NCBI GenBank assembly: GCA_963710735.1
Contig: CAVQBN010000024.1
Location: forward strand, 248,001 to 312,000
Source of the DNA: FEN-1297 sp963710735
GTDB taxonomy: Bacteria; Bacteroidota; Ignavibacteria; Ignavibacteriales; Ignavibacteriaceae
Direction: 5' to 3'
DNA length: 64,000 bases
A program made the position numbers and the translations under genes. The notes under the pieces were generated by a model, which saw only the letters and a program-made list of their open reading frames with translations, searched no databases and had not been told where the DNA came from. Of this stretch, positions 27,645-36,855 are shown one piece after another (position 1 is the first letter of the stretch; the number at the start of each line of letters is the position of its first letter).

Positions 27645-29255
27645 TTAACGCGGTAATTTTAGGATAACAGTAGTTCCTTTATTAACTCCACTCTGTATGG
27701 AAATAAAACCTTTGTGCAAATCTACGATTTGTTTAGCAAAAACCAAGCCTAAACCCGTACCAGGTATTTCGGTACCTGGGTGGCTGACTTTGTAAAATTT
27801 TTGAAAGATATACGGTAAATCTTTCTCAGGAATACCTATACCGGTATCAGTTATTGAAATTTCAAACTCCTTATATAAACTCTGAACTGAAACCGTAATA
27901 CGCCCTTTTATATTCGTGAATTTTATTGAATTGTTAAGCAATTCATTAATTACTTTGGAAATTTTTTCTTTATCCGCCTTTAAAATAATATTTTCCGAAG
28001 GAAGTTCCTTAGTTAAAACTAAATTTTTTTCATCAAAATATTTTTGATTTACTTCTAGAATCTCGTTTAAAAGTTCAACAATATCAAATTCTATTTTATT
28101 TATTTCGATTTCGCCGGCTTCAATTCTTGAAATATCAAGCACCTCATTAATTAATTTTGCCAGTCTTTTACCTTCATTAAGGATGATGTCGTTAAACTCG
28201 TGTTTCATCTCCAAAGGCATATTCGGATCTGAAGCTATTGTCTCTGAAAATCCGATTATAGAAGCTAATGGTGTTCTTAATTCATGGGATATGTTAGAAA
28301 CAAATTCACTTTTCATCCGGTTTAATTCAGAAAGGATAGACTTTTGCCTTTGAGACCTTTGCCTTTCCAGAGAAATTATTCTTTCAGCTTCTATAAGTTT
28401 AGAATTAAGCTCATTTATTTTTGTTTCGAAAAGTTTAACTTCGCTTAAATTTTTCCCGACTCCTAAAATTCCGCATATGCTTCCTCCTTTTCGAAAAGAT
28501 CTACCGCTAATTTCAAAAGTAACTTCATTTCCAAATTTACTGATTAAGGTCGTTTCGAATAATTGAAGTTTATCTGTTTCAATTATTTTTTGCACAGATC
28601 CGGCAAATGTAGTCTTGTCTTTAGAAGAAACGAGTTCTATCAAATGCTGGCCGATTAATTCATTTGTATCAAAGTCCAAAGATGCAGCGCCAAAGTCATT
28701 AACTTTTATAAAGCAGCCGTTCTGATCAAGTATAAAAATCAAATCTTCCGAGGCTTCTAAAAATAAATCAAAAAATTTGCTTAGGTTGCTTTTCAGAAAT
28801 TCATTTTTATCTGCTTTAATTTTTGAACTTGTATTTTTCTTTAATGAGTTTGATGATTGTAAGTTTTTTAATTGATCCTCCAATACATTAATTGCTGGAA
28901 GGATTGATTTCAGTCGGGATTGGCTATAATTATTTTGGGTATCTGCAAAAAGGAATAAATAATATATTTCTTTTTTGGCTCTATCAGAAAAAATATCTTT
29001 AACAAAGAGCGAATTCCACATAAACTCCTTAGATAGATCCTTATAAGCACTCAATTTTTCTAATTTATCCGGAATTACTTTTTCATGCAGGTTTAATTTC
29101 AGAAATGCTTTTGTAAATGTATCATAAACTGAGCTAGGTTTTCCAAAAGAAGATAAAATTTCACCATTTAAAGAATCTATTTTCAATAAATAGCCGGATG
29201 AACTCTGGCTCATTTTCCCGATAATTTCCAGGGTGTTTTTAAGAATTTCAATCAT
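27645..29255 (-). CDS. Cytosolic PAS-domain sensor histidine kinase
   Basis: A 536-residue kinase with no membrane segment. The N-terminal 135 residues may be a GAF-like or other sensor module I cannot name. A PAS domain follows at about 160-275 (DLIFILDQNGCFIKVND), then a coiled coil (285-315). The HisKA domain has the phospho-acceptor His324 in NISHELRTPLAS, and the ATPase domain has NELLNNSIKFT, DTGIGIPEKDLPYIFQKF and GTGLGLVFAKQ. First gene of a four-gene signalling operon with an NtrC-type regulator, a STAS protein and a receiver-phosphatase. Confidence 0.92.
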   Translation of the reverse strand: MIEILKNTLEIIGKMSQSSSGYLLKIDSLNGEILSSFGKPSSVYDTFTKAFLKLNLHEKVIPDKLEKLSAYKDLSKEFMWNSLFVKDIFSDRAKKEIYYLFLFADTQNNYSQSRLKSILPAINVLEDQLKNLQSSNSLKKNTSSKIKADKNEFLKSNLSKFFDLFLEASEDLIFILDQNGCFIKVNDFGAASLDFDTNELIGQHLIELVSSKDKTTFAGSVQKIIETDKLQLFETTLISKFGNEVTFEISGRSFRKGGSICGILGVGKNLSEVKLFETKINELNSKLIEAERIISLERQRSQRQKSILSELNRMKSEFVSNISHELRTPLASIIGFSETIASDPNMPLEMKHEFNDIILNEGKRLAKLINEVLDISRIEAGEIEINKIEFDIVELLNEILEVNQKYFDEKNLVLTKELPSENIILKADKEKISKVINELLNNSIKFTNIKGRITVSVQSLYKEFEISITDTGIGIPEKDLPYIFQKFYKVSHPGTEIPGTGLGLVFAKQIVDLHKGFISIQSGVNKGTTVILKLPR

Positions 29256-29602
29256 TTATTATTTTCAATGCAAAATGAAAATATGATATTTTTACAAAAA
29301 AATTAGATTTAGAAAATGGCCGCTTAATTTTAATATTCAGTATTTTCAAAATGAAACATATAAATATAATAAGAATATGATTTATAAAAATCCTATTTTT
29401 ATAAAGTTAAGCATTTATTGCTTAGAATAGTAAATTAATTTCAAAATAATCTTTAATGATCTTTAGAATAGAACTAAACTATATTTTTAAAAACAATTAT
29501 TAAGTTTCTTATATAAATATTTAAGAAATATCATTATCTTTTCAACAACTAATTCAATTTGTAACTACAAAATCTTATTCAAAAAATCGTAAACCTTATA
29601 GA
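29256..29602. other. Divergent intergenic region with AT-rich hairpins, about 347 bases
   Basis: Lies between the divergent kinase operon and the CDF transporter. It contains two adjacent inverted repeats: TTTATAAAAA (29381-29390) with TTTTTATAAA (29396-29405), and TAAGCA (29408-29413) with TGCTTA (29419-29424). These could be operators or RNA hairpins, but the base composition makes chance pairing likely. I found no gene and no convincing promoter. Confidence 0.4.
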
Positions 29603-30451
29603 ATGGAAAAATTAAAAAAAGCTGCAAATCTAACTTTGGTAGTTAATATTTTCCTTTTTATGATAAAGGCTGTTGCAGGAATAATCTCTAATTCTATTGC
29701 AGTAATTTCGGATGCAATTAATTCATTAACCGATATAATTGCGTCCTTTGCAATTATGTACAGTGTTAGAATATCGCTAAAAAAACCCGACGAAGATCAT
29801 CAAATTGGTCATGATGCGGCACAGCCAATTGCAGTTTTTCTTATTGCATTATTTACCGCAATAGTTGGAATCAACTTAATTGAAGTTTCTATCAAAAGGA
29901 TTACAACACAGTATCCGACACATATTACGCCAATTGTATATATTATACTGATAGTAACTATAGTTACAAAATTAGTCTTAACTCGCTATCAATTCTCGAT
30001 AGGTAAATCTTATAAAAGTCCTGCATTAAAAGCTGGTGGTGTTGATAGCTTGAATGATGTTTTAGCAACTTCTTTATCGATTATCGGAATTTTGGGCGTA
30101 CAATTAGGATTCCGCTATTTGGATAGCATCGCAGGCATATTGATTGCATTATTTGTGTTTAGATCTGGTTACCAAATAGCAAAAGAGAATATTAATTATC
30201 TAATGGGTAAAGCTGCCGATAAAGAATTAATTTTAGAGATTGCTAATACTGCATTAAAAGTTGAGGGTGTACTTGGAATTAATGAGCTTAAATCTCATTA
30301 CGTCGGAAACAATTTTCACATTGAGATTCATATTGATGTAGATAAAAATGTTTCAACCGAAAAATCTCATGATATAGGCAAGGAAGTGCAGGCATCTATT
30401 ATGAAATTGTCTGAAATTAATAAAGTTTATGTGCACATTGATCCGGTTTAA
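29603..30451 (+). CDS. Cation diffusion facilitator (CDF) family metal transporter
   Basis: A 282-residue protein with six likely membrane helices followed by a cytoplasmic metal-sensing domain of about 80 residues (NELKSHYVGNNFHIEIHIDV), the CDF layout. Proton-driven export of Zn, Fe, Mn or Co is the family role. Metal-site residues include SDAINSLTD in TM2 and VDSLNDV in TM5; the classical HxxxD is altered, so the metal cannot be called from sequence. The loop DEDHQIGHDAAQP replaces the more usual HPYGHGKAE. Stands alone, convergent with the DUF4175 gene. Confidence 0.88.
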   Translation: MEKLKKAANLTLVVNIFLFMIKAVAGIISNSIAVISDAINSLTDIIASFAIMYSVRISLKKPDEDHQIGHDAAQPIAVFLIALFTAIVGINLIEVSIKRITTQYPTHITPIVYIILIVTIVTKLVLTRYQFSIGKSYKSPALKAGGVDSLNDVLATSLSIIGILGVQLGFRYLDSIAGILIALFVFRSGYQIAKENINYLMGKAADKELILEIANTALKVEGVLGINELKSHYVGNNFHIEIHIDVDKNVSTEKSHDIGKEVQASIMKLSEINKVYVHIDPV

Positions 30452-30472
30452 AATCTATATGACTAATTATGA

Positions 30473-33400
30473 TTAATTTTTAACATTTTCTTTCTGCAGC
30501 GACTCATAATACCGTCTAATTAACTCTTCATAATCCCTTGTATAACCCTCTTGAACAGCTTTATTCAATTCATCTTTAATTTTATTTTTGCCTTTGTCCG
30601 ATGAGAGATTTAGCTCTGATGGAGATTCTCTCACAATATCATTCCCGGCTTTCGATTCTCTTTCATTCTGATAATCTCTTTCATTAATGGATTTTTGTGC
30701 ATCGAGTAATCTTGAAAGTATATGCTCTTGCTGCTGCACCGTTTGATTATCAAGCTGATCTGAATTCATATTTTTAACAACCTCCTCCATCTTTTTTGCA
30801 ATGTCGTTAAGATCTGCCGGAATTGTTTTGGATTGGCCGGAATTCATTGCTTCTTTATTCAATTGCTGAAGAGATTTCCGAAGAACATCCTGCTGCTGGG
30901 CTAATCTTTGAAGCTCCGCCTGCTGCTGCATAGTCAGCTTTCCTCTCATCGCTTGCTGAAGCATTTGAGTTAGATTATTCAGACTCATTTGCTGTCCGGA
31001 CATTTGCTGTAATTGCTGCATCAAAGACATCATACCTCCCTGGCCACTGCCTTTCATCATTTGTTCCATAGAACTCTTCATTAATTCAGCAGCCTGATTT
31101 AATGATTCCATGGATTTCCCCTGGCTTCGAGATGCCTGACTGCCGTTTCTATTTTCCAATCCCTGCATGGAATTGTTCATTTCTTTTTTTGCATCTCCAA
31201 GCGCTTTCCCCATTTCCGGTGTTATAGCAAAAGTTTTTTGAGAAAGTGAGGACATCTGCTGCATAACTTTATCAAGGTTTCTTTCCACATCACCTTGTTG
31301 TTGAGCATTCTGGTTAAACTCGGAAGAATTCGGATCCAGCTGCTGAGTTTGTTTCTGCAGGCTTTCCTGCTGCTTTGAAAGTGTTATAAGATTATCAGTA
31401 ATTTTCATCATATCTGTAAATGTCTGCATTTGATTCATCTGCTGCATCTGTTTTTGCATCTGCTCAATCTGCTGTTTCATACTGCTCATATTTTGTGAAA
31501 TTTGAGATTGATTCTGCTGAGCCTGTTGCATTTGATTCTGCTGAATATTCTGTGAAGACTGCTGAGATAATTGTTGATTGTTCTGCTTTTGAAATTCTTT
31601 GTTCAATTCATCCATTTTATCTTTCGGCATATCTTTCAATTCATCCATTTTTTTAGAAAGATCGTCGAGTTGCTTAGAATAATTTTCTAAATTCTTTGTT
31701 ATATCACTCTGTTTTTCACTTAATTCATTTTTTTTATTTGAATCGGAAGAATTTGAATTTTTAGTTTGATTTTGTATATCTTTTTGCTGTTTAGTTATTT
31801 GATCTGTCCGCTTTAATAATTCTTCTACCTTTTGTTCAACCTGAATTCTTTTTAGCAGGTTCATTGTTCTTTCAATACTTTGTTTAAATTGATCTTCATT
31901 AAACTTAAAACTTTCCATCTGCTGCTGGGTCATTTGCCTATTCATGCTCTGAAGGACATTTTGCATTTGCTCCATTGCTTTACGCATTTCATCATTAGAC
32001 ATCTCATGGAAAAGTTTTTGAAGCTCCATATATTTCTGCATAGTTTCTTTTGATAGAAGATTATTTTGCCTCAAATTCTCCTGCATCTTATCTAATTTTT
32101 TCCCGATATCATTTACTTTTTCCTGAAGTTTTTTAAACTGACTTACCGCCTGTTCAACTTTTTGTTTTTCCTGCCAGGAGATTTCTTTTTTATTCTGTTT
32201 TAATTCATTATTTATATCATCTAATTTCTGTTTTAAATCTTCAGCTTCTTTAAATGTTTCCTGCAAATCTTTTTCTGATTGCGATTGAACATCATCAGCT
32301 TTATTCAAAACTTCATTTAAAGTTGGAACCCGAACCGTGAAAGAAGAGGATTTGGTTGATTTCGGTCCGCTGACATTATCGTTATCAAAAATTTCTAAAT
32401 AGTATGTAACAACATCCTGCTCAGTTAATCCTAAATCAGTAAGATTCCAGATATATTTTACTTCTTCATTTGTTAGAGATTTATTAAAAGGAATCTCTAT
32501 CGATTTAAATTCTTTTTGCGGCGATTCATATTTTGAAGAGGAAAGTCTGTAATGAAGAAGAAGTTTTGTAAATCCATAATCGTCAGAAATTTTTGCATCA
32601 AGCGGAAGTCTGTTATCAGTTGACAGTGAAACATCCTGATTCGGGGCAATAATATCAATCGAAGGATAAGTATCATACAAAGTTTTGATGGTATAATTTA
32701 TAGGAGATAAATTTTGATTATCGTTTTCATCCGTTAAAATTATTTTGTAATTATTATCTTTCTTAATGATAAATCTTCCAACTGCTTGAGCCCCGATTAT
32801 TTCAAGATTCTTTTTTGTTGTATCTCCAAATTCTAATCTTGCACTCTTAAGCATTTTAGTTGAAGAAATTTTAAGATCTACAACACTTCCCAAAAGAGCA
32901 GTTACATTTCCATTATCTTTTTGTTCAACCTGTGCAATTTTAGAATATGCCGGCGAGGTGATTTTAACATCAAGAGTTTTTACAATCGGACGATCGATTA
33001 CTTCAATAGAATAAATATCGCTTTTTATATTTTCCGAAGCAGCAAAATATCTGAAGGAACTTCTAACTGCAGGAATTTCGTAATGAAAATTACCCAGAGA
33101 ATCGCCGTATAATTGCTGCGATTCAAAATTTGTCTGGTCGCTATTTCTAACTGCCAAATAAACTTCTTTGGGAATGCTGCCATTTACTTTTACGGAAATA
33201 GTAAGATTACTTCCTTTTGTAATCTTTGAATTTCCAGGCTCGACTTCAAATGAAAATTTAGGAGGAGTAATAAATTCGCGGTTATAATTAATTAAACGAT
33301 GAGTCGCAGCCTGAAGGCCAGGAATAAAAGATAGCATAATTATACAAAAAGCTCCTATCCCAAGAAAGTAGAAAAGCAGTTCTTTTGCTTTTTTAAAGCT

Positions 33401-33859
33401 TACAATGGAACTAAAGTTTATATTTTTTGTTCGGTTATAAACATTGTGAAATGCTGCTTCAATAAGATTATTAGAATATTTCCCATCCTCTGTTTCTGAG
33501 GAAACAAGCTGCATTGCATTCAGAAGATCATCTTGTATAGTAGGAAAGGATTTGCCAACTCTGCCGGCAGTTTTGTAATAGTCGGTTTTCCTGAAAATAT
33601 TAAAATATTTCAGTAAAGGAATCAAAACGAGAGCAAGAAAAAATGCAACAAACAAAAATCCAAAAACAATAATTAATATTGTCCGGATTTCTGCCGAAAA
33701 ATGTTCCACCATTTCGATTACGGCAAAACTTGTAAATACCAGTATCCCAATTAATAAAGATGCTTGAATCCCAAGCGAAATAAAAAGAGCATACTCTCGT
33801 TTAACAAGCCTTTCGAGTTTGTTTAGTATTTCTTTATAATATCCGGATTCAGATCCCAT
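30473..33859 (-). CDS. DUF4175-type membrane protein with a long glutamine-rich coiled coil
   Basis: A 1128-residue protein. Two membrane helices near residues 28-48 and 60-85 and another near 165-190 are followed by a beta-rich extracytoplasmic region with Ig-like character (for example FSFEVEPGNSKITKGSNL). A very long Gln/Met/Lys-rich coiled coil follows (about 520-1010), and the C-terminus is charged. Architecture fits the DUF4175 family, often encoded near MoxR/BatA-type VWA genes in Bacteroidota and relatives; function unknown. A DUF4159 gene is next upstream, which matches that context. The GTG/ATG start MGSESGYYK is plausible. Repeat-like Gln-rich DNA spans about 30850-32250. Confidence 0.8.
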   Translation of the reverse strand: MGSESGYYKEILNKLERLVKREYALFISLGIQASLLIGILVFTSFAVIEMVEHFSAEIRTILIIVFGFLFVAFFLALVLIPLLKYFNIFRKTDYYKTAGRVGKSFPTIQDDLLNAMQLVSSETEDGKYSNNLIEAAFHNVYNRTKNINFSSIVSFKKAKELLFYFLGIGAFCIIMLSFIPGLQAATHRLINYNREFITPPKFSFEVEPGNSKITKGSNLTISVKVNGSIPKEVYLAVRNSDQTNFESQQLYGDSLGNFHYEIPAVRSSFRYFAASENIKSDIYSIEVIDRPIVKTLDVKITSPAYSKIAQVEQKDNGNVTALLGSVVDLKISSTKMLKSARLEFGDTTKKNLEIIGAQAVGRFIIKKDNNYKIILTDENDNQNLSPINYTIKTLYDTYPSIDIIAPNQDVSLSTDNRLPLDAKISDDYGFTKLLLHYRLSSSKYESPQKEFKSIEIPFNKSLTNEEVKYIWNLTDLGLTEQDVVTYYLEIFDNDNVSGPKSTKSSSFTVRVPTLNEVLNKADDVQSQSEKDLQETFKEAEDLKQKLDDINNELKQNKKEISWQEKQKVEQAVSQFKKLQEKVNDIGKKLDKMQENLRQNNLLSKETMQKYMELQKLFHEMSNDEMRKAMEQMQNVLQSMNRQMTQQQMESFKFNEDQFKQSIERTMNLLKRIQVEQKVEELLKRTDQITKQQKDIQNQTKNSNSSDSNKKNELSEKQSDITKNLENYSKQLDDLSKKMDELKDMPKDKMDELNKEFQKQNNQQLSQQSSQNIQQNQMQQAQQNQSQISQNMSSMKQQIEQMQKQMQQMNQMQTFTDMMKITDNLITLSKQQESLQKQTQQLDPNSSEFNQNAQQQGDVERNLDKVMQQMSSLSQKTFAITPEMGKALGDAKKEMNNSMQGLENRNGSQASRSQGKSMESLNQAAELMKSSMEQMMKGSGQGGMMSLMQQLQQMSGQQMSLNNLTQMLQQAMRGKLTMQQQAELQRLAQQQDVLRKSLQQLNKEAMNSGQSKTIPADLNDIAKKMEEVVKNMNSDQLDNQTVQQQEHILSRLLDAQKSINERDYQNERESKAGNDIVRESPSELNLSSDKGKNKIKDELNKAVQEGYTRDYEELIRRYYESLQKENVKN

Positions 33860-33970
33860 GATTAATAAGTGTTAACTTCTTTTTTAAAATTAAATTTCAA
33901 GGAGATTAAAAATACAATTTTTACATGAAGAAATGATTTTATATTCCCGTTTAATCAACTTAATAATTGT

Positions 33971-34633
33971 TTAATTAGATAATGCCCAAATTACCAGGTT
34001 AGTTCCAAACTTTAAGGCTTCCAACCTTTTTGCCGGAGGATCACCATGAACATCCGGATCATCCCAGCCATCACTTGGGTTTGATTCATAAGTATAATAA
34101 ACCGCTAATCTGCCGTTTATAAAAATTCCAAAACCCTGCGGCGGTTTACCATTATGTTCATGAGTTTTAGGAACTCCATATGGGAAATCATAAAAATCAT
34201 GGTACATACCGAAATTAAACGGAAGCTCAACTAATTCTTTATCAGGAAATACCTTTTTTATTTCTCTTCTAAATGATTTATCCAAACCGTAATCATCATC
34301 AACATACAAAAAGCCGCCGCTCTCACAATACTTCCGTAATCTATCCGCTTGTTCTGTTGTAAACAGAACACTCCCATGCCCGGTCATAAATAAAAAAGGG
34401 TAAGAAAAAATTTCATCAGAATTAATATTTACGGAAATAAAATCCGGTTTAACTTTTATGTTAGTATGTTCTTTAACAAACGTTAAAAGATTAGGCTCTT
34501 CAGTCTGCCCGTTATACCAGTCCCCTCCTCCGTCATATTGTAAACGCGCAATTTGGAATGCTCCTTCACTCTGAGCTTTAATAATTGTTGTAATTCCGAT
34601 AACGAATACAAATAGGAAAATAAAAATCTTCAT
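33971..34633 (-). CDS. Secreted DUF4159 family protein
   Basis: The ATG at 34633 is chosen over an upstream TTG at 34657 because it begins a clean signal peptide (MKIFIFLFVFVIGITTIIKA). The mature part has the DUF4159 pattern: FQIARLQYDGGGDWY, then FLFMTGHGSVLFT, YCESGGFLYVDDDYG and a late acidic loop SDGWDDPDVHGDP, resembling a class-I glutamine-amidotransferase-like fold. Function unknown; in related genomes it is encoded with DUF4175 and BatA-type VWA proteins, and here DUF4175 is directly downstream on the same strand. Confidence 0.82.
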   Translation of the reverse strand: MKIFIFLFVFVIGITTIIKAQSEGAFQIARLQYDGGGDWYNGQTEEPNLLTFVKEHTNIKVKPDFISVNINSDEIFSYPFLFMTGHGSVLFTTEQADRLRKYCESGGFLYVDDDYGLDKSFRREIKKVFPDKELVELPFNFGMYHDFYDFPYGVPKTHEHNGKPPQGFGIFINGRLAVYYTYESNPSDGWDDPDVHGDPPAKRLEALKFGTNLVIWALSN

Positions 34634-34752
34634 AACTATTAAATTTTTGGCTCTCAATATATCTACGACTTACGCTAATTTCAATTTAAACTTAAACTAA
34701 ATGAATTAAAATTAAACTGTAATAATTATTCGCTTCTAATCACTTAAGTTGT

Positions 34753-34786
34753 AAAAAATAAAAAAGGGCGAACTGATTCGCCCTTT
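34753..34786 (-). terminator. Rho-independent terminator of the peroxiredoxin gene
   Basis: A perfect 10-bp stem, AAAGGGCGAA (34763-34772) with TTCGCCCTTT (34777-34786), and a CTGA loop. On the minus strand it is followed by TTTTTTATTTTTT. It lies 25 bases beyond the peroxiredoxin stop and separates it from the DUF4159 gene. Confidence 0.85.
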
Positions 34787-34810
34787 CATACATACTAATT
34801 TTATTTTGGA

Positions 34811-35476
34811 TTACTTCACATCTAATTCTTTGAATGTAAACCACCAATCATAACCATCCTTGGTTTTCATTCTTTGTTCGGCACCGGCAACATCTTTCGG
34901 AGGAGGATTAATTACTTTTTTTCCGATCAATTCGTTGTTCGGCCAATTTTCCGGCATAGCAACTTTGTATTTATCTGCAATTTGAAGAGCCTTTAATGCC
35001 CTTAATACTTCATCAATCTGCCTTCCAACTTCCTGCGGATAATAAATCATTAATCTGATTATTCCTTCCGGATCAATTAAAAAAACAGCTCGAACTGTAT
35101 TAGTACCTTTGCCTGGATGAATCATACCAAGTTTTGAAGCAACTTTACCCATATCATCAGCAATAACCGGAAAAGGAATTTCAACATTTAGAGTATCCTT
35201 TATCCATTGTACCCATTTGATATGTGAAAAAACTTGATCGATCGAAAGGCCGACTAATTCAGCTCCCAATTTTTTAAATTCATCATTTCGTTTTGCGAAA
35301 GCTACAAATTCTGTTGTGCAAACCGGTGTAAAATCTGCCGGGTGACTAAATAAAACAAGCCACTTTCCGGCGAAATCCTTTGGTATATTTAACATCCCCT
35401 TTGTTGTTTGAACCTCAATCTCAGGCATCTTTTCCCCCAGCAACGGAATGCCGGCTCTATGCCCATCTGTATCCAT
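34811..35476 (-). CDS. 1-Cys (Prx6/archaeal-type) peroxiredoxin
   Basis: A 221-residue AhpC/TSA-family thiol peroxidase that reduces hydrogen peroxide and organic peroxides. The peroxidatic site is SHPADFTPVCTTEF with Cys53; no other cysteine is present, so it is a true 1-Cys enzyme needing an external thiol reductant. The long C-terminal region (NWPNNELIGKKVINPPPKD) is the dimer-forming extension of Prx6-type enzymes. A single-gene unit with its own strong terminator; AAGGAT precedes the start. Confidence 0.92.
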   Translation of the reverse strand: MDTDGHRAGIPLLGEKMPEIEVQTTKGMLNIPKDFAGKWLVLFSHPADFTPVCTTEFVAFAKRNDEFKKLGAELVGLSIDQVFSHIKWVQWIKDTLNVEIPFPVIADDMGKVASKLGMIHPGKGTNTVRAVFLIDPEGIIRLMIYYPQEVGRQIDEVLRALKALQIADKYKVAMPENWPNNELIGKKVINPPPKDVAGAEQRMKTKDGYDWWFTFKELDVK

Positions 35477-35705
35477 AGTTCTATCCTTTCATTAATTATA
35501 TTAATTGTTCTTTTGCAGGATTGGTACCAAAATATATAGTATTTTTTTTAATGATTAAATGCTAAAGAGTTTATACGTTCCAAATACTTTTTATTAGTGA
35601 GCAGAATCATCTTTCCCTTTTAAAAAAATTAATGGATGTTAAAAGAATTAGAAATATTATTCATTTATTTCTATTTTAGTTTTAATAAAATTAATAGGTG
35701 AATTT

Positions 35706-36174
35706 ATGGCAAAAAAATACTGGCTTGTTAAATCAGAACCCGGAGTATTTTCAATTAATGATTTAAAGAAAAGTAAAAATCAAACTACTTATTGGGACGG
35801 TGTACGAAATTACCAGGCAAGGAATTTTTTAAGAGATGAATTTAAGAAAGGCGATGGTGTTTTATTCTATCACAGTAATACTGAGCCGACAGAGATCGTC
35901 GGAATTTGTGAAGTCGTAAAAGAAGGTTATCCGGATCATACTCAATTTGATCCAAAGGATAAACATTTTTTTCCAGGCAGCAAACCGGACAATCCCTCCT
36001 GGTTTATGGTTGATATTAAATTTGTTAAAGAATTCAAGAAGCATATTACTTTGCAGGATATTAAAGAATAATCCCAGGCTTAAAAATATGAGGCTCATTC
36101 AAAAAGGAAATCGTTTATCTGTAATGCCGGTTGCTAAAGATGAATGGGATGAAATTTTAAAAATGGGTTCTTAA
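35706..36174 (+). CDS. EVE (PUA-like) domain protein, frameshifted near the C-terminus
   Basis: EVE domains have a PUA-like fold and are thought to bind modified nucleobases in RNA or DNA. The first frame (35706-36071, 121 residues) has KYWLVKSEPGVFSINDL, then WDGVRNYQARNFLRD and GDGVLFYHSNTEP, all typical. It stops after LQDIKE, short of the usual ~150 residues. One base further on the sequence continues as NPRLKNMRLIQKGNRLSVMP to a stop at 36172-36174, the expected C-terminus. A single extra T at 36069 explains the break. Either an assembly indel or a recent mutation. A hairpin terminator follows directly. Confidence 0.85.
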
Positions 36175-36178
36175 AATT

Positions 36179-36212
36179 GCCCCGAAATATCGGGGCTTAA
36201 AATTATTTTTTT
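36179..36212 (+). terminator. Rho-independent terminator after the EVE gene, usable in both directions
   Basis: GCCCCGA (36179-36185) pairs with TCGGGGC (36190-36196) around an AATA loop, followed on the plus strand by TTAAAATTATTTTTTT. On the minus strand only AATTTT follows, weaker but possible for the convergent membrane-protein gene, whose stop lies in the T tract. Confidence 0.75.
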
Positions 36213-36789
36213 AAACTGCAGCTTTCTTCTCTCCTTTTATTAAGCCTGCAAGTACGATTCCACCTAAAAGCCAGGTTACTAAATAATCAAGTGCAACGCC
36301 AAAGCTGTAACCGGCAGGGAATAACAGCCAGTTCCACTGAACCAGAGGACCTATTAAAGCGGCGAAGACCGCCAGCAACAATATAAAAATCAACCTGATT
36401 AAAAATCCATTCTCCTTTAATTTTGATGTATGCAATAAAAAAGCTGCAACAAGGGCGTTCAAAAAGATTATTAAAAATCCCCAAACAAATTGTAACGGAC
36501 TAACCATATCCATACCGGAAGGATTATAAACCATAAAGGCTATTATCGGGCCGGAAGCATATTTCCCGGCAATTTTATTTATTGCTTCTGCAGTAGCTCT
36601 GGTTGGAACTCCCGGATAACGATAGATTCCCGGTTCTTTTATAGATGACTTCATTTGAACTGCTAAAGAATCTCCGTTAGGAAGGTTTTTAAAAATGTCT
36701 TTATGCCAGGGTAAAAGTGACCAGGAAATAAACATCCATACGTATACAACAATCGCAGCAAAAATTGCAGGCGTAACAACTTTCTTCAT
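36211..36789 (-). CDS. Small multi-spanning membrane protein, function unknown
   Basis: A 192-residue protein with an N-terminal hydrophobic helix (about 7-25), a soluble loop of some 70 residues (KSSIKEPGIYRYPGVPTRAT) and three further membrane helices in the C-terminal half, ending in KGEKKAAV. I do not recognise a family with confidence. It stands alone between the EVE and RmuC genes. GGAGG precedes the ATG at good spacing, supporting this start. Confidence 0.6.
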   Translation of the reverse strand: MKKVVTPAIFAAIVVYVWMFISWSLLPWHKDIFKNLPNGDSLAVQMKSSIKEPGIYRYPGVPTRATAEAINKIAGKYASGPIIAFMVYNPSGMDMVSPLQFVWGFLIIFLNALVAAFLLHTSKLKENGFLIRLIFILLLAVFAALIGPLVQWNWLLFPAGYSFGVALDYLVTWLLGGIVLAGLIKGEKKAAV

Positions 36790-36855
36790 ACTTCCTCCCG
36801 TATAGATTTTGTGCTTGTTAAGAGACTATAGTCACTTTAAAATAATTTTACCAAA

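Noticed and set aside
31420..31656. Ser/Ala-rich plus-strand frame opposite DUF4175
   Set aside because: It is the antisense of the Gln/Met-rich coiled-coil repeats, whose codon bias keeps other frames open; no start context or family match.
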